A DNA stretch of 64,000 nucleotides. Source: Chelonoidis abingdonii (lineage: Eukaryota; Chordata; Testudines; Testudinidae). Position numbers and translations under genes: made by a program. Location: NCBI RefSeq assembly GCF_003597395.2, contig NC_133773.1, positions 143,706,909 to 143,770,908 of the forward strand, given 5' to 3'. Below the pieces are notes generated by a model, which was given only the letters and a program-made list of their open reading frames with translations, had not been told where the DNA came from and did not search any database. This document shows, one piece after another, positions 34,601-45,721 of the stretch; position 1 is the first letter of the stretch, and every line of letters starts with the position of its first letter.

Positions 34601-35079
34601 TATGAAAGAATTAGCCACCCCCCTAAAGGTGGCCTAATCCAGAGCTAAGGGACTGACGCTGGAGGGGTAGATAGGGCTGTCTGGGCACTGACGGAGCTAG
34701 CATTTCTTTGGTGAGGATGCCGGTTCATCCCTCCTGAGGATGCCATGGTTCTGGCTGTACAGTAATAGGGGTTTGGGCAGATCTCTGTGTTGAAGTAGTG
34801 TCAAAAGATGTGGCTGGATTCTCCACTCCAAGGCGAAGGGTGGACTCTGGGGATGCTGCAGACCACAGACAGCAAACGGTGAGTGAGGGGCAGTGGAAGG
34901 AAACTGGGCATGGCACGTTAAAAAGACGTTTGTCCCTTGGAATTTCACACCACGAGGTAGGAAACCTGGATACCGCCCAAGATACGGTGGGTGAGTGTTT
35001 TACTTATCAGTTGCATACTTTCAAATCATGTATACAGGCTTTTCCCAAATTAATGCTGTTTTCTTCTGTAGTGAAAGCT
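34601..35079. other. Unassigned DNA, no gene seen
   Basis: No named repeat or coding signal. Confidence 0.3.
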
Positions 35080-35200
35080 GTCTTTTGTTAGGCACAGACT
35101 CAATGCTTGCAGGTGCCCTGGGATGGTGGCAGCTTTTCCCAGATTACTGGGCGGGGGCTCGAGCCAGTTCTGTTTTGTATTGTTAAGAGGAACCCTTAAT

Positions 35201-36095
35201 CAGTGGTCCGCAACCTTTTTGTGGCCAGCAGCACATTCATGTTTTCAGAAGAGTGTGGCAGGCGCCAACAATTTTTCAAAGCTTATTTTGTATTTGTACC
35301 TTAAATAATACAAAAAACATCATATTTAATATTCTTCCCACTCTGGGTTGAAATAATATGTACTTTGTCTCTTGTTCGAACCACTCATTTTGGAGCAAAA
35401 TGTTAAAAAAATAATAAATTGCAAAGCGCAAGAAAACAGCAGTATCAGTGCAGGAAGAATACTCACATACAGGGCCAGCTGCAGGCACCAGTGGGGCAAG
35501 CAGGTGCTTGTGTCAACACATACTACGGGGCAGCATTTGGTTCACTCAGCAGAGGCGGACTGTGTGGGGAAGCCTGAGAGAAGCCTGAGAGAAGCTGCAC
35601 AGCCTGCAACCCCGGAGTACTCTGTCCCCAGTAGGCAGGGGGCCCTGGCATCTCTCTCCTGATGAGCACTAGGTGGGTCCCCCGCCTGCCGGGGACAGAG
35701 AACACCGACGCCTGCAGCCCCAGAGTTCTCTGTGCCTGGCAGGCGCGGGGCCATGGCTTCTCTGCAGCCCCGGAGTTCTCTGTGCCTGGCAGGCGCGGGG
35801 CCGCAGCTTCTCTTCTTGGAGCCAGAGAGAAGCTGTAGCCCCACGTCTGCCGGGGACAGAGAGCGCTGGCGACCGCAGCCCTGGAGTTCTCTGTCCCCGG
35901 CAGGCACGAGGCCGGAAGAAGACGCAGCCCCGTGCCTGCTGGGGACAGAGAGCACCAGTGCCTGCAGCCCTGGAGTTCTCTGTCCCCGGCAACCGCAGGG
36001 CTGCAGCTTCTTTCCCCTGCTGAGCACTAGGCGAGTTCACATAAATGCCCTAGCGGGTGCCATGGCACCTGTGGGCACCTCATTGGGGACCACTG
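35201..36095. mobile_element. hAT-type element carrying a GC-rich tandem array
   Basis: Ends CAGTGGTCCGCAACC and GGGGACCACTG are inverted repeats of the same type as 49213-49500. Flanking 8-mers CCCTTAAT and CCCTAGAT match at 6 of 8, and the surrounding LTR-like sequence is continuous across the site. The first 270 bp are AT-rich; most of the rest is a tandem array (35570-36020). No transposase. Confidence 0.75.
35570..36020. repeat. Tandem GC-rich minisatellite with alternating inverted modules
   Basis: Units repeat CTGCAGCCCCGGAGTTCTCT followed by GTGCCTGGCAGGCGCGGGGC or GTCCCCGGCAGGC. They alternate with the inverted word TGCCGGGGACAGAGA. About six units, 60-100 bp apart with irregular spacing. 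The array keeps frames open on both strands (up to 196 codons), which are repeat artefacts and not genes. Confidence 0.82.
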
Positions 36096-36160
36096 CCCTA
36101 GATATTGAACTTGGCCCTGTTGCTACCTACCCCACTTGGCAGAAGGGTTCCCCATTCCCT

Positions 36161-36477
36161 CTGCATCCATGTGAAATGCTTGGGTTTTATTTCCCATATG
36201 TGTCTCACTTCAGGGCTTTGCTACAGTATTTGCTCTCAGCAGGGAACTTGACAGGAACAGAGCTAGAAATAGAAAGAGCTAAAGGGACCCTTTCATTGGC
36301 ACAGAATAACCAGTACCAATGAGATGTATAATTTAAATCAGCCAACGTCCCCTTTCTTCCACTTTTCTCAAAGGGGGGCTCATCCGCAAAATGGAAAATA
36401 GTATGTAATGAAGGTGTTCCCACAGAAAGACCTTCAATGAGACTGGTTCATGGTTTCGAAACATGGAGCTCACAACT
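36161..36477. other. Unassigned DNA
   Basis: No gene or named repeat. Confidence 0.3.
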
Positions 36478-36936
36478 AGAGCCGGGTAGGAAATGGTTTT
36501 CCGTCCTGTGAACATTTTCTGAGGTTCTGAAAAATTTTCCCATTCCCAAGCTGGCGGTTAAATGTCAAAATCTTGAAAATGTTCATGAATCACAAATCTG
36601 AAAATATGTTTAGTTGCAGTCAGTGGAAATATTTCATCTCAATCCTATCGAGAACAATTCATTTTTCGTAATTGCAAAAGGTTTGGTTTCAACGTTGACC
36701 ATTATTTATTTATTTTATATTTTAACTCTAATTAGCTGAAATTTCTAAACAACAAGTCACTTGGAACCAGAAAACTGGAATTTTGTCCCATTTCAACAAA
36801 TCTCTTACTTTTTTCCTAACACTTTTTTCAGTCAAGAAATTCATTCAATCTGATGCTTTCTCACAAAGTTTTGGTTGTGACAAATTAGTGCTTTCGATTG
36901 AAAAAGGGTTTTGTTGAAATATTCCTGCCCAACTCG
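36478..36936. mobile_element. AT-rich MITE (AGAGCYGGG family)
   Basis: GAGCCGGGTAGGAAATGG at the left and ATTCCTGCCCAACTC at the right are inverted ends like those of 29093-29516. The interior repeats TTTCAACA and AAAATTTT-type words. No clean TSD. Confidence 0.65.
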
Positions 36937-36985
36937 CATCACTCCTCCAGGAGGGTTTGTAAACAGATCTGAGGGATTGCAACAG

Positions 36986-37190
36986 GGGTTGGTAGAAAAC
37001 TTTCCATTGAAACTTTTATTGAAAGAAAGCTGGGTTTGATTCAATGAACATTTTCACAGAAAGTGGCTGCTTTCTTTGCAAAATTTCAGTGTTTTTGTCA
37101 GAAAATGTTCAGCTTTTGGATTTTCAGTGCTTTGACAAAGTCAACATTTTCTACAGAGAATTTCACCGCCCCCCCTCCTTTCAGCTCTAG
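36986..37190. mobile_element. AT-rich MITE, shorter copy
   Basis: GGGTTGGTAGAAAACTTTCC and CTTTCAGCTCTAG are its ends. TTGCAA lies just outside both, within the 8-mers ATTGCAAC and GTTGCAAT. Same family as 13881-14177. Confidence 0.6.
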
Positions 37191-37734
37191 TTGCAATCAC
37201 TGTGGAGTTTTGAGAGGGGATGTCAGAACATTTACAGGAAAGGGTTTCCAAAACCTTTTTTCCCAGTTGTAATGTGAGCTCACGGGATGGGAAAATTTGA
37301 GAATCGTTGTTAGATCCGTTCTGGAGAACATCTGCCTTGGAAGACTTCTTGGAAGACTTCAAACAGAATATGCAGAACAAACATTTTTCTAAGATTTCAA
37401 AGATGCCATTATTCATTCTTAATTACATGATGCTATTAATAACAGGACCATACAGCTGAACAGATCCTTCATTCCAGGAATTTCTAACCAATGTCCAAAA
37501 TCACATTATTATAGAAACACAAGAATGCTAGAACATCATGTACCTATAGGCAACTCCCAGGGCTACTCATATGATCACAGGCTTGATATTTAATTATTTG
37601 TGTTGCACTAGCAATTAGAGGCACTGAAATCAGTGCCCCATTGTGCTGGGCCCTGAACAGATTCATACGAAGAGCATCTCTGCTCTAAGAGTTCATGCTG
37701 CCCCATCACTTTATGGAGCAGTTAGGCAAGAACT
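37191..37734. other. Unassigned; ancient SINE-like block at about 37600-37700
   Basis: CAATTAGAGGCACTGAAATC, CCCATTGTGCTGGGCCCTGA recall the SINE-like block at 11121. Nothing else is named. Confidence 0.4.
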
Positions 37735-38100
37735 CACCTGGAATATTGCATTCGACTCTGCATATCTTGGTACCAGAAAGATACTGATAAACTAGGGGAT
37801 GGGGGAAGTTCAGTAAAGAGGAATAAAAATGAGTAAGGAGTGGAGAAGGAGAAGTTCCTAAAGAAAGGATTAAAAAAAGCTATACATGTAGGTGCAGTGG
37901 GGCTTAGCTCAGCAATGATTATGGGGAGAAAATGAGAGAACAACCTACGGGTATTTATAAAGAATGCTTCATACTAAATAATTCAAAGACCTATAAATAG
38001 GAGCAATGGGATGAAACTAATAAATGGAAAACTTAGACTGGATATTCGGGGTGGGGAATGATAGAAGAGGCATGGAGAGCCAGGATGGATTGTCAGATCC
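37735..38100 (+). mobile_element. Degraded CR1 ORF2 fragment, plus strand
   Basis: One frame reads HLEYCIRLCISWYQKDTDKL, the CR1 thumb motif (LEYCxQFWxPxxKKDxDKL), before decaying. Identity beyond about 37850 is uncertain. Confidence 0.5.
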
Positions 38101-38162
38101 CAGGACAAGCTACCTTTGAGTAAGTTGGAATGCAAATGCGGATCCAGCCTGGATGTTACAAA

Positions 38163-38369
38163 CAGGGCTGGCTCCAGGGTTTTTGCCACCCCGAGCGGCT
38201 GGAGGTGTTGGGGGAAGCAGCTATTGTGAAATTCGGTGGCAGGTCCTTCCCTCCGAGAGGGACAGAAGGACCCGCCGCTGAATTGCGACCGAAGAGCCGG
38301 ACGTGCTGCCCCTCTCTGTTGGCCACCCCAAGCACCTGCTTGCTGCGTCGCTGCCTGGAGCCAGCCCTG
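38163..38369. mobile_element. hAT-type MITE, 8-bp TSD GTTACAAA
   Basis: Exact GTTACAAA at 38155-38162 and 38370-38377. Ends CAGGGCTGGCTCCAGG and CCTGGAGCCAGCCCTG are perfect inverted repeats. It is a shorter sibling (207 bp) of 19455-19698. Confidence 0.9.
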
Positions 38370-38379
38370 GTTACAAATG

Positions 38380-39165
38380 GTTCCTACATGGGTTGGATGC
38401 TAAGTACCTTGTTGTTTAATGTGAAGTTATACATCTAGGAACAAAGACTGGAGGCCATACTTATAGAATGGGGGACTCTATCCTGGCAAGCAGGGACCTG
38501 AAAAAAGGTGTGAGCGTCCTGGAGAATTATGTGCTGAATATGAGCTCCCAGTGTGACGCTGTGGCCAAAAGAGCTAATGCAATCCTGGGATGCATAAACA
38601 AGGGAATCTCGAGTAGGAGTGGAGAAGTTATTTTACCTCTGTATTTGACACTGGTGTGACCACTGCTGGAATCCTGCGTCCAGTTCTGGTTCCACAATTC
38701 AGGAAGAATGTCTATAAATTGCAGAGGGTTCAGAAAAGAGCCACGAGAACGATAAAAGGATTAGAAAACCTGCCTTACAGTGAGAGACTCAAGGAGCTCC
38801 ATCTATTTAGCGTAACACAGAGACAGTTCAGAGCTGACTTGACCATAGTCTATAACGACCTATATGAGGAACAAATATTTAATAGTGGGCTCTTCAGTCC
38901 AGCAGAGCCAGGTCAACATGCTCCAAGGGCTGGAAGTTGAAGCTAGAAAAATTCAGACTGGAAAAAAGGTGTAAGTTTTGGGGGGGGAGGGTTAACAGGG
39001 AAGGTAATTAACCAATGGAAAAATTTGCCAAGGGTCATGGTGGATTCTCCATCACTGGCAATTTTTAATCATGAAGGGATGTTTTTCTTAGAGCAGATCT
39101 TTAATTCAAACAGGAATGACTTCTGGGAAGTTCTGTGGCCTGCATTTTGCAGTAGATGATCACGG
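38380..39165 (+). mobile_element. CR1 LINE ORF2 C-terminal region, plus strand
   Basis: Frames at 38468-38659 (MSSQCDAVAKRANAILGCIN, then KGISSRSGEVILPLYLTLV) and 38656-38940 (KLQRVQKRATRTIKGLENLP, YSERLKELHLFSVTQRQFRA) are consecutive CR1 thumb pieces separated by a stop at 38657. Later sequence (GGTGGATTCTCCATCACTGG, CAGTAGATGATCACG) is the end of ORF2 and the 3' UTR. Confidence 0.88.
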
Positions 39166-40184
39166 GAGGATAGCTGCTGGAACTAGGGGTGCTGCAGCAC
39201 CCCCCGGCTTGAAGTGGTTTCCATTATATCCAGGGTTAACAGTTTGGTTCAATGGCTCTCAGCCCCCCGGCTATACACATTGTTGAAGGGACCTGTGTGC
39301 AGGAGTCCCTTCTGGCCTTGTCTAGGAATTTACTGACAAAAGCAAGATTTTTCTCCTCTTGTCTCTGTGGAAAGAGCCCGTCTCTGAGGCAAGGAACCAG
39401 AATCTGGGAGACGGAGCTGGGAACTCTTCTCTCCAGGCCTGGGGTGGGGAGAATGAATCATGTTGGCCTGTGGCTCACACGGTCCCTGCTCAGCACAGAT
39501 CTGATCACACAACACTGTGTTGCTGGTGGGACAGGATGGACACAGCTGGCCAGGCTGACCGCATGGTACTGGGTGGCAGAAGCACCAGCCTAAGCTGTGC
39601 ATGCTGAGCGGGTCTCCTGGGAAAGTCGCTCGCAGAGGATAAATGCGGCTGGCGACACTGCCACTTTTACAGACTTGCTCTTCAGCCCCTAACAGCACTT
39701 TAATGAAAAATGTCCTCGGGTGGGCTATCCAGCATTGTTTATCACTCCAGAGGCATCTGCTGTCACCCAGCTAATGCACCAGTGCTACCATGTTGATCTA
39801 TGATTGTCTCTTCCACACGCTCCTCCCTATTAATGATGCTGCTCTCTCGAGCATCAGGAATGAAATACTCCTGGGTGTGGGGTGGGGGGCAGATGAGGTT
39901 TGGGAACTGTCCATTAACTGGCTCACAGCAAGGCGCCCCGGCTCAGTTTGATTTTCAGGAAGGTAGTTTCCGATGGCTTGATGCGTCTCTCTCTGCCAGA
40001 ATCCTAATGACACACAAACAATAAATAAAGGCTGTTGGTTGAGCTTCTTGAGATTTTATTTTATGAGCTTGGCAGCAGCTTCTCATAAATGATAATGCTC
40101 ACTAATAGATCTGGATACAGTCTCCAGACAGTGATGCATTAGGGACAATTTATAAGAATACCTCATCACTTCACTCCAGCACTT
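39166..40184. other. Single-copy-looking DNA, possible conserved non-coding element
   Basis: 39600-40160 shows no repeat signature and has AT-rich words such as TTCTCATAAATGATAATGCT and CTATTAATGATGCTGCTCTC with the feel of developmental enhancers. No coding potential seen. Conservation cannot be judged here. Confidence 0.3.
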
Positions 40185-40690
40185 TTTAGCTATTTATCAG
40201 AGCCACTTATCCGGCTCCTAGATCCAGAGTACCTGAGCTCCTCACTCTCTTTAATGTATTTATCCTCACACATCCCTCTGTGGCAGGACAGTGCTATTAT
40301 TCCCCATTGCATAGATGGAAACTGAGGCATGCAGCAGCTAAGTGACTTGCCCAAGGAACCATAGGAAGTCTGCAGCAGAGGAAGGAATTTATTCCATTTC
40401 TCTTGAGATGGAGGCCTGCTCCCTAACCAATGAACCATCCTTCCTTTCCTCTACATGAGGATTTCAAAGTTATTTACAGCCATGAATGAATGAACCCTCG
40501 CAGCACCCTTGTGAAGTAAGTTGATATCATTATTCTCATTTGACAAATGGGGAAACCGAGGCACAGAGCAGTGACGTGGCTTGCCCAAGGCCACTCAGAG
40601 GCACACGTATACTGTGGTGATGAAGGCCATGTAAGCACCTCGCTGGACAGAACCGGGAATAGTTCCAAGATCTCCTTACTCTTGCACTTG
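40185..40690 (-). mobile_element. Two adjacent antisense MIR SINEs
   Basis: 40185-40445 contains CCCCATTGCATAGATGGAAACTGAGG split by core ACTTGCCCAAGGAACC. 40478-40690 contains CTCATTTGACAAATGGGGAA, GGCACAGAGCAGTGACGTGG and GCTTGCCCAAGGCCACTCAG. Both are inverted MIR cores. Confidence 0.72.
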
Positions 40691-41042
40691 GGTGTTAACC
40701 GTGGGGCCATGCCCCTCTGAAGAGAAACCAGGAGTATCATGGGGGGTATAAGTGCAACTAGATCCTTCACGCAACAATAAAAGTGTTGCGTTTCTGTAAT
40801 GTCTCTCAACCAAGAGGTTATCTAAGCCAGTTTTTACAGATGAGACAGTGGGCAATAGAAAGGTTAGATGGGCTGTCCCAGGTCCTTAATACTGGTGGGA
40901 AAAGAACCCACCTGTCTTCTGAATGCAAGCCCTGGTCTGCCAGCCCACCCTTCTGCATTCCTCCTGTCTTAGTCACATGGGCCCTGAGCCCACAGAACAC
41001 CTGCACAGCTGTTTAGCATTAGTCCCTGAGGGTGCTCTAGGA

Positions 41043-41290
41043 GAGGGGCAGAGTGGTCTAGCGGGGAGCTTGGACCTCAGGAGACCTAAGTTATACTCCT
41101 GGTTCTGACCTTTGGCAAGGGTGTCCCTGCTGCTCTCTGTGGGTCTGTTTGCCAGCTCATCCTTGGTCTGGCTTTCTGAGGCATGGACCATCTCTTACTC
41201 CGTGTCTGTACAGTGCCTGGTGCATTAGCGTCTCTAGGTGCTACTCTACTACAAACACTAATAAGGGCTTTGTGGGATTGATCTGCGGCC
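41043..41290 (+). mobile_element. MIR-type SINE, plus strand
   Basis: GAGTGGTCTAGCGGGGAGCT, GGAGACCTAAGTTATACTCC, TTTGGCAAGG, then TCTGTACAGTGCCTGGTGCA and GCTACTCTACTACAAACACT, following MIR order. Confidence 0.65.
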
Positions 41291-41689
41291 ATGTGTGGGG
41301 TGAGGCTACCTGCCAGAGCTCGGTCTCTTCTATCTCTGCTTCTGATCCTACAAACTACCAGAGTTGCTCCACAAAGAGCTGGCTTTGTGCTAGCCACAGC
41401 AGCGGGTGGCTTTCCAGCCAAAGCAGAGTGGCGTGAGCCAGAAACAATCTGCTGAAAGTGGGAAGCAAAGTGCCAGAGGGAGGCGGGGGAGTCAGGTCCT
41501 TCAGTGCAGCCTTATGTTCCTTACTGGGTGCAGAGGGGCAGGTGTTGAAAAGGGCAGAACTTTGGGATTTTTCTCTTTTAAGGCATCACTGATGCCTCCA
41601 GTGAACCTCAGGAGAACAATTCCACTTCCATTCATTGCAGGCAAAGCTCCAAAGGGGGCAAATTTCACTTCAACCCTGCAACAGTTCAA

Positions 41690-41790
41690 ACAGGGATTAC
41701 TGTGGGGCAGGCCTCTGGCCTGTGCTATACAGGAGGTCAGACTAGATGATCACAATAGTCCCTCCTGGCCTTGGCATCTATGAATCATTA
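41690..41790 (+). mobile_element. CR1 3' tail, plus strand
   Basis: CTCTGGCCTGTGCTATACAG, GAGGTCAGACTAGATGATCA and CCTTGGCATCTATGAATCA. Confidence 0.85.
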
Positions 41791-43394
41791 AGCAACATTG
41801 GATCTTTAGGGTTTACAGAAAACCAGCTCCAGGCTTCGAGTCAAGCTCAAAATACCCCAACCAATGCCCACCCCGTGGTATCCCAGCCACAGTGTTTCAG
41901 ATCCGGGTTCTGATTCTGAACCTCTGCCCGCAAAGCTGGCTGGGGGATTGGGCATTTCTGAGCTGGGGGCCCAGCTCTGCTCCTGTGTTTGCAGCAATGG
42001 GTCTTGAAGGACAGGTTACAAAGTGTCAGGTGTGGAAGGAGTAAGGATGAGGAGCTGCAGATCACTTCAGGAGCCAGCCAGCCAGCCAGCTGAGGATCTG
42101 GCCCCATTGACTCCAGTGGAGAGACACTGATTCAGGCCAGCGGAAGTTCTAGCCAATTGACTGCATTGGCCCTACACCCTGTAGCCTCTTTTTTAATATT
42201 TAACTTGAATTTAGTAATTTTGTATTCAACGACCACAGGTTCAGCTCCTGCTGCTACAATTTCAAGCTCAACAGAGTGAACGTCATGTCTGGTCCTTTTC
42301 TCAAAAGTGGAGACTCCGTTAGATGGGCCACCTCTGCAGCTGTCTGCCTACAGTGCCACCCATCCTCAGTGGGAGGGAACTGCCCAGCATGGGGCGGGAG
42401 GCACCTTAGCCGGAAGAGCCTGCCTCGGACCTTGTGCTACGCAGCAACTGCCATTGAATCAGTAATAGCAGAAGGTGCAGGAGCTGGACCCTCCAATGCA
42501 GCATGTGACCCCATCCAGGGCTGGTAGCACCTATCCTGACAGATGGGTTGTCTTCTTGAACTATTGCCACCTGGTAGAGTCTCATTGAGCTCACAGGCTG
42601 CTAAGCCAAAGGTAAAACACCTTCTACTCTGTTTCTTCTGCAGTGGAGCGGGCCTGTTAAGCCTCATTCTGCACATAACACCACGCCCACTGGCAGGTTT
42701 TATCAACAATGTGGCTCAAACTTTGGACCTCGGGAATCTTAATAGAGGAGCCCCTGCTGCCTAAGCGAGCAGATTCTTCTCCTCTCGGTAAGGTGCAGCA
42801 GACTGATCAACCTCTCTGTGTGGCCCTAGATGGGGACAGCTCTACCCTGGGCCTTTGTGAACTCCAGGCTGGATCACAGCATCATGCTGCCTGTGAGACG
42901 GCACCTGGAGACCGCCCTGATCTGTTGCTCAGGTAGTGTACTGCAGAGCTGCCCCCTACTTGGTGCTGTGAGCAACAAAGAGTGTCTGGAAAGCCCTATG
43001 CACCTGAGAGACCTCCTGTATCTTGCATCCGACCCCAATGGCTGAGTGAGGCTGGGTGTCTGGAGCCAACCCCCTCCCAGATTTGAGCCTCTCAGAGGGC
43101 TGGCGGCAGGGCGTTCCCAGGCACGGGCCCTTGATCCTTGAACTAGTTTCCAAGCTGCGTCTTCTCCCCATTTCACATTGTGGGAGGAAGAGTTGGGTTT
43201 TGGAGGGACTCCGTCTGCCTGCTGGGTTTCTAGTGACGGGGCGCATGGCTGGAAAATGGTTGGGGTGGCAGGACTGGGTGGCTGGTAATTAATCATTCAT
43301 TCTCCAGTTCAAATCTGGGTCAGTGCATAATGGCTGTAACCCGCACTCATTCATTGTGGTGCTCTGTTCCCCTCTAGTGGTGACTGGAGCACAT
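41791..43394. other. Unassigned DNA, no gene supported
   Basis: A short (CAGC)n-like run lies near 42067-42090. Open frames of up to 140 codons on either strand show no domain. No repeat family recognised. Confidence 0.3.
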
Positions 43395-43802
43395 ATAGAA
43401 GTCAGGCTGAGGGAACTGAGGTTATTTATTCAGCAGAAGAGAAGAGTGAGGGGGGATTTGATAGCAGCCTTCAACTACCTGAAAGAGGGTTCCAAAGAGG
43501 TTGGAGCTCGGCTGTTCTCAGTGGTGGGAGATGACAGAACAAGGAGCAATCGTCTCAAGTTGCAGTGGGGGAGGTTTAGGTTGGATTTTAGGAAACACTT
43601 TTTCACTAGGAGGGTGATGAAGCACTGGAATGGGTTACCTAGGGAGGTGGTGGAATCTTGATCCTTAGAGATTTTTAAGACCCGGCTTGACAAAGCCCTG
43701 GCTGGGATGATTTAGTTAGAGATTGGTCCTGCTTTGAGCAGGGGGTTGAACTAGATACCTCTTGAGGTCTCTTCCAACCCTGAGATTCTATGATTCTATA
43801 GC
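43395..43802 (+). mobile_element. CR1 LINE 3' end with ATTCTATG tail, plus strand
   Basis: ORF2 end reads [20 protein letters not shown] then [20 protein letters not shown], with an in-frame TGA where the family has coding sequence. The 3' UTR (GGGGGTTGAACTAGATACCT, TCTCTTCCAACCCTGA) ends in GATTCTATGATTCTATA, the CR1 octamer tail. The 5' truncation is at about 43395. Confidence 0.93.
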
Positions 43803-44984
43803 CCTGCCTAACAGCCGGGGATCTGTTAACTTATGCTGTAGGGGCTCATGCTTTAAGATCAGTTAAGGTTCAATTCTCACTGCTGACAACCCACCCAGGG
43901 GTGTGGCATTACATGACTAGGAATTAGTATCATCTGATGGCTGTTTGACTGCCTGGCATCTCCCATCCCAGTTATCACTAGACATGTACTTACATTGCAG
44001 AAGTGCTTTTTGTGGTCCCAAAGGAGGCAGCCTTTCGACTGTAGCAGTCATGGGAACTGAGCTCCCTCTTTTGCCCCTGGAGGTGGTCTGGTCAGGCTGG
44101 CTTTAGGGAAGCTTGTGCTGCTGCTGCCCATGTCCTGCAGGATGTGCAGGAGACTTAGGCTTCCAGGGCTATTTGTCAAAAGCCTTTTAAAATCACTACA
44201 TTTGCACATAAAACGCTTGGCGTGTTTTGGAAGAGAAATGTAATCTGTGCAATTGACATTTTATACCTGTAATTATGATAAAAGCTCACAGTGGAAATCT
44301 GCTAGTGTTTCCAGAGAATAAATCATTTTAGCCTCTTGCTATTAAGTATTCAATGATCAACCCTGAACTGTAAACTAGGAACAAGTGGTAACAGCTGCCG
44401 CTACCTCATGCCTCTGAGATGAAACACAGTGTGGAGAAAGAGAGATTGTGCCCAAAAGCCTCCCCTCGTTTCTTTGTTGCAACAGTCACTGTTGCTTTTA
44501 GGACTGTCTAGTATCCAGCCTTGTTTCTCTAACTTGTCTATTTGTGGTATTTGTAAAGGCCAGTCACCACTGTTGTCATAGGAAGGGTGGGCAGGTAGAT
44601 TTTGTGCCAGGCTTCTACATTTTCATGGCGATTTTGCAAAGTAAATAATATTAGCATATTTGTCATTAGGCTTCAGAGTCAATACGCTATTCAGATGAAC
44701 AGAAACATTTTACACCTCTTGGAGCTATGGCATCTAAGACAAAGGTGGGCTATGTGCATCCTAGAATGGATACCTATACCATATTGTGTAGTCTGATAGT
44801 TCAGAGGTGAAATAGCCAGTGGGAGTAAGCACACAGCAGGGTCAGACAAGGTTCCAGAAATGAGATCATGCTGAAAATCAGGTAGATGGAGTAATGATCT
44901 TAGCATAAACAATCTTTATTTTGTTTAAGTTGTAGTTCAATATTGTCACAACTCTGCCAAGCAGTACAAGGTATTGGAGTTTCC
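43803..44984. other. Single-copy-looking DNA
   Basis: No gene. 44190-44350 is AT-rich, repeat-free and contains words such as ACCTGTAATTATGATAAAAG; it is a possible but untested conserved non-coding element. Confidence 0.3.
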
Positions 44985-45721
44985 TATTGGAGTTGATCCT
45001 GGGATGCATAAACAGGAGAATCTTGAGTAGGAATAGCAACTTCATATTAGGTCCATATTTGGCACTGATGCAACCACTGCTGCATCACTGTGTCCAGTTC
45101 TGGTGCCTACAAGTCAAGAAGGATGTTGATAAATTGCAGAGGGTTCAGAGAAGATCCATGAGAATGATTAAAGGATTAGAAAACCTGCCTTATAGTGATA
45201 AATATCAGAGGGTTGCCATGTTAGTCTGTATCCACAAAAACATTCAGTCCGTGCATCTGAAGAAGTGGGTTTTTTACCCACGAAATCTTATGCCCAAATA
45301 AATCTGTTAGTCTTTAAGGTGCCACCGGACTTCTTGTTGTTTTTGCCTTATAGTGATAGACTCATGGAGCTCAGTCTATATGGCTTAACAAACAGAAGGT
45401 TAAAGGGTTACTTGATCACAATCTTTAAGAACAAACATTTAATAATGGGATCTTCGATCCAATGGCTGGAAATTGAAGCTAAACAATTTCAGACTGGAAA
45501 TAAGATAAAAATTTTTAACGGTGAGAATAATTAACCCTTGGAACGATTTACCAAGGGCTGTGGTGGATTCTTCATCACTCACCATTTTTCAATCAAGATT
45601 GGTTGTTTTTCTAAAAGCTCGGCTCTAGGGATTATTGTGGGGTCGGTCTCTGGTATGTGCTATACAGGAGGTCAGTCTAGAGGATCACAACTGTCCCTTC
45701 TGTCCATGGAATCTATGAATT
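44985..45721 (+). mobile_element. CR1 LINE 3' region, plus strand, split by a SINE
   Basis: LGCINRRILSRNSNFILGPY, LALMQPLLHHCVQFW and KLQRVQRRSMRMIKGLENLP are CR1 thumb motifs. After the SINE the frame resumes with the DRLMEL-LYGLTNRR region and the 3' UTR (GTCGGTCTCTGGTATGTGCT, GAGGTCAGTCTAGAGGATCA), ending TCTATGAATTAATGA. Confidence 0.9.
45201..45344 (+). mobile_element. Foldback SINE-like element, 14-bp TSD
   Basis: Exact GCCTTATAGTGATA at 45187-45200 and 45345-45358 flanks a 144-bp insert, and CR1 coding sequence joins perfectly when it is removed. It begins AATATCAGAGGGTTGCCATG and ends GGACTTCTTGTTGTTTTT, a T-run compatible with Pol III termination. It is a shorter version of 2070-2274, lacking one arm of the long hairpin but keeping a small one (GTGGGTTTTTTACCCAC). 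Confidence 0.85.

Larger units (their letters stand above)
35080..36160 (+). mobile_element. LTR-like fragment split by a hAT-type element
   Basis: GGCACAGACTCAATGCTTGC, GGGCGGGGGCTCGAGCCAGT and GAGGAACCC before 35200, and GATATTGAACTTGGCCCTGT with GGCAGAAGGGTT after 36095, match 16140-16330 when the 895-bp insert is removed. It is a second copy of the 15600-16321 element. Confidence 0.65.

Noticed and set aside
35570..36020. CRISPR-like array
   Set aside because: Units have irregular spacing, no constant repeat with unique spacers, and the context is a vertebrate transposable element.
35542..36322. Long overlapping frames on both strands (up to 196 codons)
   Set aside because: They coincide with the GC-rich tandem array; alternating inverted units avoid stops in several frames. 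No domain or start context.
42067..42090. Short CAGC-type repeat
   Set aside because: Only about five imperfect units; ordinary low-complexity sequence.
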